NCBI GenBank assembly: GCA_001798135.1
Contig: MGRJ01000027.1
Coordinates: 62,001 to 126,000 of the forward strand
Source of the DNA: Deltaproteobacteria bacterium RIFCSPHIGHO2_02_FULL_40_28
Lineage (GTDB): Bacteria > UBA10199 > 2-12-FULL-40-28
Length of the DNA stretch: 64,000 bases
Direction: 5' to 3'
Shown here: positions 35,273-43,273 of the stretch, in pieces
Position numbering within the stretch: position 1 is the stretch's first letter
Layout: each line of letters starts with the position of its first letter
Position numbers and translations under genes: made by a program
Notes under the pieces: model-generated
What the model saw: the letters and a program-made list of their open reading frames with translations, nothing else
What the model was told of the DNA's origin: nothing
Database searches by the model: none

Positions 35273-35568
35273 AATATTTTTCCTTTCTTAACCTTGTCGG
35301 TTAAATAAGCTGTCAACACAAACGCGTCGTCATTCCGAATCTTGACGATGACGCAGAGATATTTCCCCCCAACCATAGTTTTCGAATAATAGCGGTAATA
35401 CAAATTTGCCGTTTCATCACTCTTTGATTGTACAACAAATTCGGGGTGTAATAAAGCTTCTTGAATTGCGGCTGCCATCTCATGCATTTCTGGATGTTCC
35501 AAAATATGAGCCAGCCGCTCATCGGTTAGTCGCACAGAAATACCCTTGTAATCTTTAAGATATTTCAA
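35254..35568 (-). CDS. Small nuclease-like protein, probable toxin partner of DUF2283
   Basis: 104 residues. The layout SVRLTDERLAHILEHPEM, ALLHPEFVVQS, YYRYYSK, YLCVIVK and FVLTAYLTDKVKKGKILW resembles the barnase/EndoU/ColicinE5-D/RelE-like (PBECR) or DUF4258-type folds of small RNases. The His in HILEHPEM and the terminal Tyr/Thr/Lys cluster would be active-site candidates. Overlaps both neighbours (4 bp with 35565 gene, 19 bp with DUF2283). A truncated second copy is at 31399. Family assignment is tentative. Confidence 0.65.
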   Translation of the reverse strand: MKYLKDYKGISVRLTDERLAHILEHPEMHEMAAAIQEALLHPEFVVQSKSDETANLYYRYYSKTMVGGKYLCVIVKIRNDDAFVLTAYLTDKVKKGKILWKAKQ

Positions 35569-35945
35569 GCAATCCTCCTATTCAGGCTTTGTTCATATTC
35601 TCTTTCCCACGGATCAAAAACTAACCAGCCGCTTTCACGTGCCTGGATCACGTCAGCCAAGAATTCAGAGATGCGTCTGCAATGGCGGTCATTACTTGGT
35701 ACGTCAGTGTATTTCATGCCGATAAATTCATGAAAACAGTGGTCGTCACTAGAAAAATGGTGCTTATCAAAAAATAATTCGGGTATTTTGATCTGGTCAG
35801 CGATGAATGCCCCGTGAATAACAGTACATTCAAATGCTAAGCTGATGGCACTAAGCGACCATGAATCTGGATTTTCAAAAATGACTTGGCCACTTCTCTT
35901 AAAATTACTGGCGTCTCTGTATTGATAATTAAAAGCAATATTCAC
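35565..35945 (-). CDS. Hypothetical protein of the HNH/ImmA cluster
   Basis: 126 residues, unrecognised. It begins MNIAFNYQYRDASNFKRSG and has FENPDSWSLSAISLAFECTVIHGAFIADQI, a His-rich segment (FDKHHFSSDDHCFHEFIG) and a C-terminal helical part. The His/Asp cluster might bind metal. It lies 8 bp after the HNH gene and overlaps the nuclease-like gene by 4 bp, so it belongs to the same transcript. Confidence 0.65.
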   Translation of the reverse strand: MNIAFNYQYRDASNFKRSGQVIFENPDSWSLSAISLAFECTVIHGAFIADQIKIPELFFDKHHFSSDDHCFHEFIGMKYTDVPSNDRHCRRISEFLADVIQARESGWLVFDPWEREYEQSLNRRIA

Positions 35946-35953
35946 AAATCCTC

Positions 35954-36721
35954 CTATCCGACAAAGATGTGTTGATTGTGGTAATCCAAAAATTGAGCCT
36001 CTGGCTGAAAGCGGTTTGGTAGTTTAATTTTCTTAGAATGATATTTGCCGATAAAATCTGTAAAGGGCTCTTCGTTCGATTTCTTTAACAAAGATTTGGC
36101 AAATCGCACTTCAAAATCAGGAGTAACAGTCATCAACCCGCGATCAAAGGCACGGTCGTGAAGAGCATTAAGACATAATCCATTTTTAGGATTGATACGA
36201 TTAGACTCATCAACAGCCCAAGGCACAATATGACTTGCAACCAACAATTCAGGAACGGTCAGCCCCGTTAAACAGCACTTATTTTCATGGGCCGCTAAAA
36301 CCGATTTTCTGAAGAATTGTTGATTAACTCTCACCATGACGACACTTTCCCGTTCCTTGCCCTCCTTAGGCAAATCATCTGTTTCAATTTCAGCAATTTT
36401 CTCCACAGGTTTATGGAGCAACTCGGCTAAACATCTCTCGCTTTCAAAAGCTAATCGATCCCAATTGCTATGGAATTCTTTCCATATTTCTTCTTCGCCT
36501 TTTGAGCCATGAGCCGCGCCCTTAATATTGCGTTGTTGCAAAGCCGGATCTAATCTCGCAAAATTTGCCAGTTTCCATGAAACTGATGAAGGTGTTCTTC
36601 CAAAAGCTTTTGCAAGCTCGATAATTTCTGGATTCCGAATATGAATTCTGCCGAACGGAATCTTGCAATAGAGATTGAAAGCAATAATCAGTTCTTCTCT
36701 GGTCCATTGATTACTTTTCAT
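35954..36721 (-). CDS. HNH endonuclease
   Basis: 255 residues from ATG 36721. The C-terminal HNH_2-type domain reads CCLTG, ASHIVPWAVDESNRINPKNGLCLNALHDRAFDRGL (split: SHIVPW, then NPKNGLCLN, then LHDRAFDRGL), carrying the His, Asn and His of the metal-finger. The N-terminal half (WTREELIIAFNLYCKIPFG, FGRTPSSVSWKLANFARLD) is a putative DNA-recognition region found in many stand-alone restriction-like HNH proteins. It follows the XRE/ImmA genes in the same direction. No methyltransferase is nearby, so classic restriction-modification is unlikely. Confidence 0.87.
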   Translation of the reverse strand: MKSNQWTREELIIAFNLYCKIPFGRIHIRNPEIIELAKAFGRTPSSVSWKLANFARLDPALQQRNIKGAAHGSKGEEEIWKEFHSNWDRLAFESERCLAELLHKPVEKIAEIETDDLPKEGKERESVVMVRVNQQFFRKSVLAAHENKCCLTGLTVPELLVASHIVPWAVDESNRINPKNGLCLNALHDRAFDRGLMTVTPDFEVRFAKSLLKKSNEEPFTDFIGKYHSKKIKLPNRFQPEAQFLDYHNQHIFVG

Positions 36722-36731
36722 AAAATCTCGC

Positions 36732-37244
36732 TCACAAGATTCCAAGAACCGACAGCCTTATGCTCATGGCCTGCAGGCTGACACCAAAAAAATTGGCCAT
36801 CTCGGCAATGGTTGTTTCAGTAATCCCCCTGATCTTGTTGTCGGCAAAGTATTGCCCAACGCACTTTTCAGGCATCAAAAGTTCTGCGGCAAACTGGTTG
36901 GCTTCAATTTCGTGAAGATCTTCACCTGTCGAGGACTTGCTGTTTCTGTAAACCACCGTGAAATCATTATCCACATGCACCTGTTCCTTTTTGTGAAGCA
37001 GGTAGTGGCCCAATTCGTGGGCAATTGTGAATCTCTGCCTGTTTGAATGCTGCTCGGAATTTACAAAAATCACGGGTTTTTCCTCCTGCAACACAAGAAC
37101 ACCCGAAACTTCATCATCCAGTTTTTCAAATACGACTTTTAGACCGATTTTTTTTGCCAGACTCTCAGGCTCGGTCTTGCCGTATTCCCCAATATGGGTT
37201 TCCCAGATTTTTTTTGCCTCGTTTTTTGCCTGAATTACACTCAT
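36732..37244 (-). CDS. ImmA/IrrE-type metallopeptidase
   Basis: 170 residues with the zinc-protease motif FTIAHELGHYLLH near residue 70 and a downstream Glu in HEIEANQFAAELLMP. ImmA/IrrE proteases cleave or inactivate a paired XRE repressor upon a signal. The XRE gene lies 3 bp upstream in the same operon, which supports that pairing. Target and trigger are unknown. Confidence 0.92.
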   Translation of the reverse strand: MSVIQAKNEAKKIWETHIGEYGKTEPESLAKKIGLKVVFEKLDDEVSGVLVLQEEKPVIFVNSEQHSNRQRFTIAHELGHYLLHKKEQVHVDNDFTVVYRNSKSSTGEDLHEIEANQFAAELLMPEKCVGQYFADNKIRGITETTIAEMANFFGVSLQAMSIRLSVLGIL

Positions 37245-37247
37245 GGT

Positions 37248-37580
37248 TTATGTCCTGTTAAGGCGGTTCAGTATTCTTGAAGCTGAATGTGCCGGAAGTT
37301 TTTTGTTTAATTCCTTTTTCAGAGCATCGTCGTTTCGGTCTGCCTTCTGGGGCATTGCAATCTTTGGCAGTAACTTGAACGGATCTGTATGGCAGGCATC
37401 TGCTATATTATAAAGGGTGTGCAGAAGAATTTGCTGACGTCCGCTTTCGATATTGGCTACAGCGGCCCTTGTAAGACCAATGTTGCCTGCCAGCATTTTC
37501 TGGGTGAGGTTGGCTGATTTTCTGGCTTCCCTGATTTTATCGGCAACAGGTCTGTAGAAATTATTGTCCAATGTCCCCAT
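37248..37580 (-). CDS. XRE-family repressor paired with ImmA
   Basis: 110 residues from ATG 37580 (MGTLDNNFYRPVADKIREARKS). The helix-turn-helix is NLTQKMLAGNIGLTRAAVANIESGRQQILLHTLYNIADA, i.e. residues about 26-64. The C-terminal region is Lys-rich. It probably represses the cluster that follows, and cleavage by the adjacent ImmA protease would relieve this. A palindrome is located 44 bases upstream. Confidence 0.9.
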   Translation of the reverse strand: MGTLDNNFYRPVADKIREARKSANLTQKMLAGNIGLTRAAVANIESGRQQILLHTLYNIADACHTDPFKLLPKIAMPQKADRNDDALKKELNKKLPAHSASRILNRLNRT

Positions 37581-37623
37581 GATGTTTCTCTTGTAAACCA
37601 GCCGCCCACCAGTGTCAATATAA

Positions 37624-37644
37624 AACACACTGTAATAATGTGTT
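37624..37644 (-). promoter_or_regulatory. Candidate operator of the XRE/ImmA cluster
   Basis: AACACA-CTGTAATAA-TGTGTT: 6-base arms, 9-base spacer. It lies between the repressor gene and the divergent CD-NTase relic, in promoter position for the former. Confidence 0.45.
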
Positions 37645-37703
37645 CTTGACAATCAGAGTGTTTATAATTATCTATTTTTAGGTGTCACTAATAATATCCA
37701 AAG

Positions 37704-38085
37704 ATGTTTACGCCAACCAAAAAACCGCTTGAAGAAGCCTTCTCAACCCTGCTTACACGGCTCGAACTGAATTTGGGAACCGGCGGATTACGATTATGAT
37801 GCTGAATACCTGACCCAGCTGAATCAATCCCCAGACGTTGATGGACGGCTTATTCCTGCCATAAAAATCACAAAAGCCTTTTTGCGGAATCACGGGATTT
37901 CGATAAAATCCTTTTTCATCGAGATTGTCTGTGCACAGCATCTTCCGAATGTCCTGCGTTTTGCCAAACTGTTCAATACAGACTTGGGTTATGCCCGCAC
38001 GTTGTGCAACACCTTCAATTCTGCGGCTCTTATGGATCGATGGGGTGTTTTTTTTGGATTTCCTTTTCCGCAGGGGGAAATATGA
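37704..38085 (+). pseudogene. Decayed CD-NTase (SMODS nucleotidyltransferase) relic
   Basis: The start MFTPTKKPLEEAFSTLLTRLEL reads like the N-terminal helix of a SMODS nucleotidyltransferase but ends at a stop near 37799. From about 37783, in another frame, comes DYDAEYLTQLNQSPDVDGRL, then IPAIKITKAFLRNHG and ISIKSFFIEIVCAQHL, the helical C-terminal domain of such enzymes. The catalytic GS...DxD core is missing between them. The gene therefore lost its centre by deletion and frameshift. It is followed immediately (ATGA overlap) by a SLATT-like membrane protein, the usual partner. Assignment is by motif order only. Confidence 0.55.
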
Positions 38086-38558
38086 TTGATGATTTGAGCA
38101 AGGCTTGCAGTAAAATAGCCGAAGATTCTCTTTACACGGCGCAGGCCCATTTTTTCTGTGCAAAAAAGTGGCACACGAAGTCGTTTTGGCTTGTGGTCGT
38201 GCCCTCATTCATGGCGGGCTTGGCCGGTTTTATAGTGGCAATGGGCGGCCCCTCTTGGATAGCAGCCATTTCTGCCCTTGGTGGCCTGATTACAGCTGTT
38301 GCATCATGGGTGGGTGTGGAGCGGGACAGCATTCGTCACGAGTTTGCCGGCAAAATGTTTACCTCACTTCGTCGTGAAGCCGATGTTTTGAATGAAACCT
38401 TGAAAAACACAATGCCACCCGAAGAATTTAAAAACCACTTTTTGCAACTACACAAAAAATACCTGCTGCTGTCAGAGACGCTTGAGATAACCGAAGATGA
38501 CTGCCTTCGCAAGGCGAGAGAAAATGTTCAGCAGGGTATTTTTCTAGGTCCTTTTTGA
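38082..38558 (+). CDS. SLATT-like two-helix membrane protein (CBASS effector type)
   Basis: 158 residues from ATG 38082 with AGGGGGA ribosome site. An N-terminal helix (EDSLYTAQAHFFCAKKWH) precedes two membrane helices (SFWLVVVPSFMAGLAGFIVA and WIAAISALGGLITAVASWVG), followed by a long cytoplasmic helical tail (FTSLRREADVLNETLKN). This is the layout of SLATT effectors that, when activated by cyclic nucleotides, are thought to permeabilise the membrane. With the upstream nucleotidyltransferase dead, this effector would be orphaned. Confidence 0.65.
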   Translation: MIDDLSKACSKIAEDSLYTAQAHFFCAKKWHTKSFWLVVVPSFMAGLAGFIVAMGGPSWIAAISALGGLITAVASWVGVERDSIRHEFAGKMFTSLRREADVLNETLKNTMPPEEFKNHFLQLHKKYLLLSETLEITEDDCLRKARENVQQGIFLGPF

Positions 38559-38562
38559 GCCG

Positions 38563-38897
38563 CTGCCATGTCCGGTTGGAGGTCTTTCCCATGATGGACC
38601 GAAGGCCCCGGAGCCCGATCGATTGAATCAGGGACAGCCCGCCCAAAACCTGAAGGGCCTTTGCCGGCTTCATCCCACCGCTGGTCAGGATCTGGAATAG
38701 ATCCTCCGGTTTATGTTGCGACAGCGACACGACATTCAGTTCCAGTTCGATCAGCCCCCAAAAATGAAGAAGGACATGTTGAGCGATGTCTTGGCGAAAG
38801 GCGTCCCGAAATGTTTACGGGCGGAGGGATTGAATTTGTCGTAGTCCAAAATCCGGAATTGGTCTTCAGACAATGTCAGCACAATCGTATCGATCAT
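38563..38897 (-). pseudogene. Frameshifted remnant of an unidentified gene
   Basis: An ATG at 38897 opens MIDTIVLTLSEDQFRILDYD, which stops after 48 codons at 38751. A second frame continues with LLHFWGLIELELNVVSLSQHK and EDLFQILTSGGMKPAKALQVL. The two pieces look like one protein broken by a frameshift near 38780. The N-terminus recalls phage/plasmid replication proteins that begin MIDTI, but this is weak. Base composition here is more GC-rich than around it, suggesting foreign origin. The rest of 38559-39038 shows nothing else. Confidence 0.4.
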
Positions 38898-39038
38898 AGG
38901 CTTTGCTCATTACGTTTTTCCTTCTGTTCACGGTCGATTTGGAGGAGAGTCTCAAAGAAACCGAGCAAATTATGGGTGTATGTATTGGCAGTTCGTAGAA
39001 AGAAAATTTAAAATATGTCCACAATTTATTTTATAGCC

Positions 39039-40475
39039 TCATATCAACAAAAAATAGCTCAACGGCAGATAAATAATTCTGTCTTCCGGGAAATGGGTCA
39101 GTTTTCCGTCACCAATCACAATGCCGTAGTCGCATTGAATTCTTTCCATTGTTTTTTGCACTTGAGTCCGATCCTTTTCCCCAACACCGATCTCAATGGC
39201 GATTTGTTTTTTGTTGGCGATTTGCAGAATGAAGTCGGCACCGCCTTGCACAGCGTCGTAGGTCAACGCTCCGGCCCCGGGTCCGATAAACTCCCGACTG
39301 AAATGCATTGCGGCGGCGTCTTCCAAAAGCTTTCCCATCCGTGTGTGAAACGTGGCCTCTTTTCCGACAATCCCCAAAAGGGCCATCCGGATAGCTGGAG
39401 ACATGAAAAGATATTTGGAAGGTTTGGTTAGTTTGCTTTTGTGTGAACCGTGCGGAAGCACCCGAATCAACAATTCAGCTTGCTCCAAAACTGAAAGAAC
39501 CTTCTGCGCCGTTATACTGCTTTCAATGCCTGTAAGTACCGGAAGTTTTGCGACACTCACAACATCACCAGCATCGGCAAGCAGAAAGAGTAGCCGCTTG
39601 ATGGATTGCAGTGTTTGGGAGTCGAAGGATTTTAGATTTTCAATATCTTTTTGAATGATCTTGTCGAGAAGACTGCTGATGGTTTCGTAAACTTGAGTCG
39701 GATTGGAGAATTGAAGGGCAAAAGGCAAAGTGCCGAGCATGAGATATTGGTGAATCTCCAGCTTGTCCACCCGGCTCCAGTATTGAAGCACATCTTTCCA
39801 CAACTTCGACAGATTTTCATAAGCCTCGTGGCTATCTGATGAGAAATAGACGGCTTGTTTAATCTGTTTTTTGAGTCCCTTGGCGGGGAAAATGCCTTGG
39901 CGAAGCATTTGGTATTCAGGAAAGCTCAAGGGATACAATTTTTCCACAACCACCCGACGATAGACATCCGGATTTGTTTGCAGTGATACGGCAGACGATC
40001 CCGTGCAAAAAATAAATACCTGCTTGGTCCGGTCATAAAGTGATTTCAGGGCAAGTCCCCACTTCGGGTCGTATTGAACCTCATCAATAAAGAGAAAGAT
40101 CGGTTTTTTCGCCCGCTCAAAGCTCTCACCTAATATGCTTTCGTAGGCCTCGAGAATTTCCACAAGATTGGAATTGAGAAGTCCGGTTGCTTCGTCGAGG
40201 GAAACATACAAGGTGCGCAAGGCATCAAAGCGAGGTTGTAGTTTCAAAAAAAGTTGGGACAAGACGGTTGTCTTGCCAACACCCCGAAGGCCCGGCACGA
40301 TGATCCAACGTTGCTCCGTTTTACCGGAGAGAAAGTCGTCCAGATGTCTTTCAAGTTTTTTGTAAATGTGCCTTTGAGGATAAACTTTCCCAGCAGGATC
40401 AGTAATATGGCCCTTTAGGCGATGAGGTGCCTGTGCGATCTGTCCTTGGACGTAATTGAGAGTAGCCTCTTTCAT
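39039..40475 (-). CDS. AAA ATPase of the ATPase/DUF4143-like class
   Basis: 478 residues. Walker A GLRGVGKTT near residue 68, Walker B IFLFIDEVQYDPKW, sensor FCTGSSAVSL, and the helical middle domain with LPFALQFSNP. The C-terminal 90 residues (GGADFILQIANKKQIAIEIGVG) resemble a PD-(D/E)XK-like nuclease fold. Such single-gene ATPases are common in mobile and defence-rich regions, function unknown. Codon use (more G/C at third positions) differs from the housekeeping genes here, suggesting transfer. A related but distinct ATPase is at 52409. Confidence 0.82.
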   Translation of the reverse strand: MKEATLNYVQGQIAQAPHRLKGHITDPAGKVYPQRHIYKKLERHLDDFLSGKTEQRWIIVPGLRGVGKTTVLSQLFLKLQPRFDALRTLYVSLDEATGLLNSNLVEILEAYESILGESFERAKKPIFLFIDEVQYDPKWGLALKSLYDRTKQVFIFCTGSSAVSLQTNPDVYRRVVVEKLYPLSFPEYQMLRQGIFPAKGLKKQIKQAVYFSSDSHEAYENLSKLWKDVLQYWSRVDKLEIHQYLMLGTLPFALQFSNPTQVYETISSLLDKIIQKDIENLKSFDSQTLQSIKRLLFLLADAGDVVSVAKLPVLTGIESSITAQKVLSVLEQAELLIRVLPHGSHKSKLTKPSKYLFMSPAIRMALLGIVGKEATFHTRMGKLLEDAAAMHFSREFIGPGAGALTYDAVQGGADFILQIANKKQIAIEIGVGEKDRTQVQKTMERIQCDYGIVIGDGKLTHFPEDRIIYLPLSYFLLI

Positions 40476-40550
40476 ATATTGTAATATATAATAAACATAA
40501 CTTTATTCAATACTAAAATATATAATACTATGATTCCTTTTTGATTTCAG

Positions 40551-40697
40551 CTAATTGCCCTCGTACGCAGCAGCTACAAGGCTTAAATCATACAGGGCTG
40601 CTTGCAACTCCAGTTGGTCGAAAATACGTGTTGCTTTTTGACGCACACAAGTCATGAGACTAGGAAGAATTTCATTACTGTAAAACTTATGCCCCAT
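40551..40697 (-). CDS. Candidate small protein coupled to the upstream gene
   Basis: 48 codons starting MGHKFYSNEILPS, ending AAAYEGN. Its ATG overlaps the TGA of the upstream gene by one base, the classical arrangement for coupled re-initiation. The content is protein-like (RQKATRIFDQLELQAALYDL) rather than random. It could also be the displaced C-terminus of the upstream gene after a frameshift. No family recognised. Confidence 0.4.
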   Translation of the reverse strand: MGHKFYSNEILPSLMTCVRQKATRIFDQLELQAALYDLSLVAAAYEGN

Positions 40698-41077
40698 CAA
40701 AGGTATGGAAGGGATTTGTTTAGTTTTACCAATGTGTGGGTAATGGGATAAGTGTTACTGAAGGAATTTTTAATGTAACGAATTGTTTGTCTAATTTTAA
40801 GCCAGGCTTTTAAATCCTTATCCGAACTCAACACAAAAAATGGATTTTCAAATTGATCAGCTAATACTTCATGAAGTTGATTTAAAAGAAAATCAAAGGT
40901 GTTTTTTTCGTTCAAACTTAATTTTTTAAGTCTTCTGGGTAAAAAATCTTTTTCCTCATGACCCTGGCGATAAGCTTGCGAGAGAGCCAAACGCAGAGAC
41001 CAAAAACGATTAGCAGAAATGTTCAAATCATTTTTTAAAGTTTTTAATTTTTTTAAAACTGATTTGGGTTGAGTCAT
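40697..41077 (-). CDS. Hypothetical helical protein downstream of EF-G
   Basis: 126 residues, basic and helical (KKLKTLKNDLNISANRFWSLRLALSQAYRQG, in parts), with no recognised family. It starts 6 bp after the EF-G stop and has the same direction, so it is likely co-transcribed. A role near translation is only a guess. Confidence 0.55.
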   Translation of the reverse strand: MTQPKSVLKKLKTLKNDLNISANRFWSLRLALSQAYRQGHEEKDFLPRRLKKLSLNEKNTFDFLLNQLHEVLADQFENPFFVLSSDKDLKAWLKIRQTIRYIKNSFSNTYPITHTLVKLNKSLPYL

Positions 41078-41083
41078 GGTTTT

Positions 41084-43180
41084 TTATTTATTTTCTGCAG
41101 CACGTTTTTCTTGATATTGCTTTACCATCAAATCTTGTACGTTGCGAGGAACAGGTGCATATTTTAAAAATTCCATCTGAAACTCACCCTTACCTTGTGT
41201 GCTACTTCTTAAATCTGTGGAATAACCAAACATTTCGGATAAAGGCACTTCCGCATCTACCTGAACATATTTATTCGAAGTTGAAGTCCCCGCAATAACT
41301 CCTCGGCGTTGGTTAATTTGGCCAACAACGGCCCCCTGAAATTCTTCGGGAGCCTGGGTTTGTAGTCTCATGATGGGTTCTAAAACAACGGGCTTACAGG
41401 CATTGTAAAATTCGCGTACGGCTGTCATAGCGCAAATTCTAAAAGCAAGATCAGATGAATCTACATCATGATACGCTCCATCATCAACAACGGCCCGTAC
41501 TCCTACCACAGGAAAGCCAATCAAAAGCCCTTTTTTCAGTTGCTCCTGAAAACCCTTGTCGCAAGAAGGAATAAATTCACGAGGAATTTTTCCACCAACC
41601 ACTTCATCCACAAATTCATAGGTTTCAACTGCATCTACAGGCAGGGGCTCAAAGTAACCAGCAATTTTAGCATACTGACCAGAACCACCTGTTTGTTTTT
41701 TGTGCTGCCACACAAAATCTGTTTTTTGTGTGATGGTTTCACGGAAGGCCACTTGGGGTTTACCGGCAATAACTTCGCAAGCATATTCACGCTTCATGCG
41801 TTCGATGTAAATTTCTAGATGAAGTTCTCCCATTCCAGAAATAATGGTTTGGGCCGATTCTTCATCGCGATGCACGCGGAAGGTGGGATCTTCCTTGGAA
41901 AAGCGGTTTAAAGCTTTTGAAAAATTAGCCGTGGCACCCTTGTCTTTGGGAGACACAGCCAAAGAAATAACAGCATTAGGAACAAACATGGAAGTCATGG
42001 TGTAGCGAATGGTGCCATCGGTGAAGGTATCTCCCGAGGCACATTCTACACCAAACATGGCTACAATATCCCCAGCAGAAGCGCTTTCGATGTCGTTCAT
42101 TTCATCGGCATGCATACGGACCAAACGAGGAATTTTTACCTTTTTTTCGTTTACAGAATTAATAATCCAATCTCCCTTAGAAACCTTTCCTTGGTAAATT
42201 CTCATGTAGGTTAGCTGTCCAAACCGGCCGTCTTCTAGTTTGAAGGCCAAGCCTACAAAGGATTTATTGGGAACTGATTCAAGAACAATTTTTGCCTCGT
42301 TGTTTCTTTGATCATGAGCTTCGTTTTGTACTTCACTTGGGTTGGGAAGGTAATTGGCAATATTATCCAATAAAAGCTGCACACCCTTATTTTTGTAAGC
42401 CGAGCCCATCATCACAGGAGTAAACTTAAGACTTAAGGTTGCTGTGCGAATGGCTCTTTTAAGAAGCTCTGGTGCAACATCTTTGTCTTCCAAATAGAGA
42501 TGCATGACTTCTTCATCAAAATCACCGGTTGCTCCAATAAGCTCGTGGCGATATTCTTTAGCTTCTTTAAGTAAATTGGCTGGAATTTCTTCGATTCTTA
42601 TTTTTTCGCCATTGTCTCCATCAAAATACCAGGCTTTCATTTCAACAAGATCAATCACTCCCTCAAACTTGTCTTCAGCTCCAATGGGAAGGGCAATCAA
42701 GTGAGCATTATGGGCTAGCTTGTCCCGGAGTTGTTTCATCACACGAATGGGATCGGCTCCAGCTCGGTCCATTTTGTTAACAAAGGCAATGCGGGGAACA
42801 TGGTAGCGGGTCATTTGGCGATCAACGGTAATTGATTGGCTTTGCACGCCAGAAACAGCACACAACACAAGAATGGCTCCATCTAACACACGCAGGGCGC
42901 GTTCTACTTCGATGGTAAAATCCACGTGGCCCGGGGTATCAATGATGTTAATAACAGAATTTTTCCATTCACAATAAGTAGCAGCCGATTGAATGGTAAT
43001 GCCTTTTTCGCGCTCCAGGTCCATAAAATCCATGGTGGCACCTACGCCCGATTTTCCACGCACTTCCTCAATTTTATGAATTTTTTTGGTGTAGAAAAGA
43101 ATACGTTCGGTCAGGGTGGTTTTCCCTGAATCGATGTGAGCTGAAATTCCAATATTTCGAACATTTATAATATCTACCAT
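41084..43180 (-). CDS. fusA: Elongation factor G, mitochondrial/spd-type (EF-G1 lineage)
   Basis: 698 residues, all five domains. G1 [10 protein letters not shown]2 [13 protein letters not shown]3 DTPGHVDFT and G4 NKMD are intact; domain IV and V motifs follow ([25 protein letters not shown]). The combination [14 protein letters not shown] and [19 protein letters not shown] is that of mitochondrial EF-G1 and of the spd EF-G1 known from spirochaetes, planctomycetes and some deltaproteobacteria, rather than ordinary HIDAGKTTTTER. That type is described as working in translocation, with a separate paralogue for recycling; none is in this window. AAGGAG site at the start. Confidence 0.93.
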   Translation of the reverse strand: MVDIINVRNIGISAHIDSGKTTLTERILFYTKKIHKIEEVRGKSGVGATMDFMDLEREKGITIQSAATYCEWKNSVINIIDTPGHVDFTIEVERALRVLDGAILVLCAVSGVQSQSITVDRQMTRYHVPRIAFVNKMDRAGADPIRVMKQLRDKLAHNAHLIALPIGAEDKFEGVIDLVEMKAWYFDGDNGEKIRIEEIPANLLKEAKEYRHELIGATGDFDEEVMHLYLEDKDVAPELLKRAIRTATLSLKFTPVMMGSAYKNKGVQLLLDNIANYLPNPSEVQNEAHDQRNNEAKIVLESVPNKSFVGLAFKLEDGRFGQLTYMRIYQGKVSKGDWIINSVNEKKVKIPRLVRMHADEMNDIESASAGDIVAMFGVECASGDTFTDGTIRYTMTSMFVPNAVISLAVSPKDKGATANFSKALNRFSKEDPTFRVHRDEESAQTIISGMGELHLEIYIERMKREYACEVIAGKPQVAFRETITQKTDFVWQHKKQTGGSGQYAKIAGYFEPLPVDAVETYEFVDEVVGGKIPREFIPSCDKGFQEQLKKGLLIGFPVVGVRAVVDDGAYHDVDSSDLAFRICAMTAVREFYNACKPVVLEPIMRLQTQAPEEFQGAVVGQINQRRGVIAGTSTSNKYVQVDAEVPLSEMFGYSTDLRSSTQGKGEFQMEFLKYAPVPRNVQDLMVKQYQEKRAAENK

Positions 43181-43273
43181 ATTTTCTCCTTAAAACGAAG
43201 ACTCCTCCCATACTGAACTCATCAAACAATGTAAATAAAAAAGAGGGGGGTGATGTATATAACCTATTGATTT

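Noticed and set aside
37753-38208. 151-codon minus-strand open frame opposite the CD-NTase relic
   Set aside because: No ribosome site, composition rich in Lys/Arg/Pro without domain pattern, while the plus strand shows recognisable helices and leads into a gene with a strong ribosome site.
38661-39011. 116-codon plus-strand frame opposite the frameshifted remnant
   Set aside because: Arg/Cys/Ser-rich translation without pattern; the minus-strand pieces look more protein-like.
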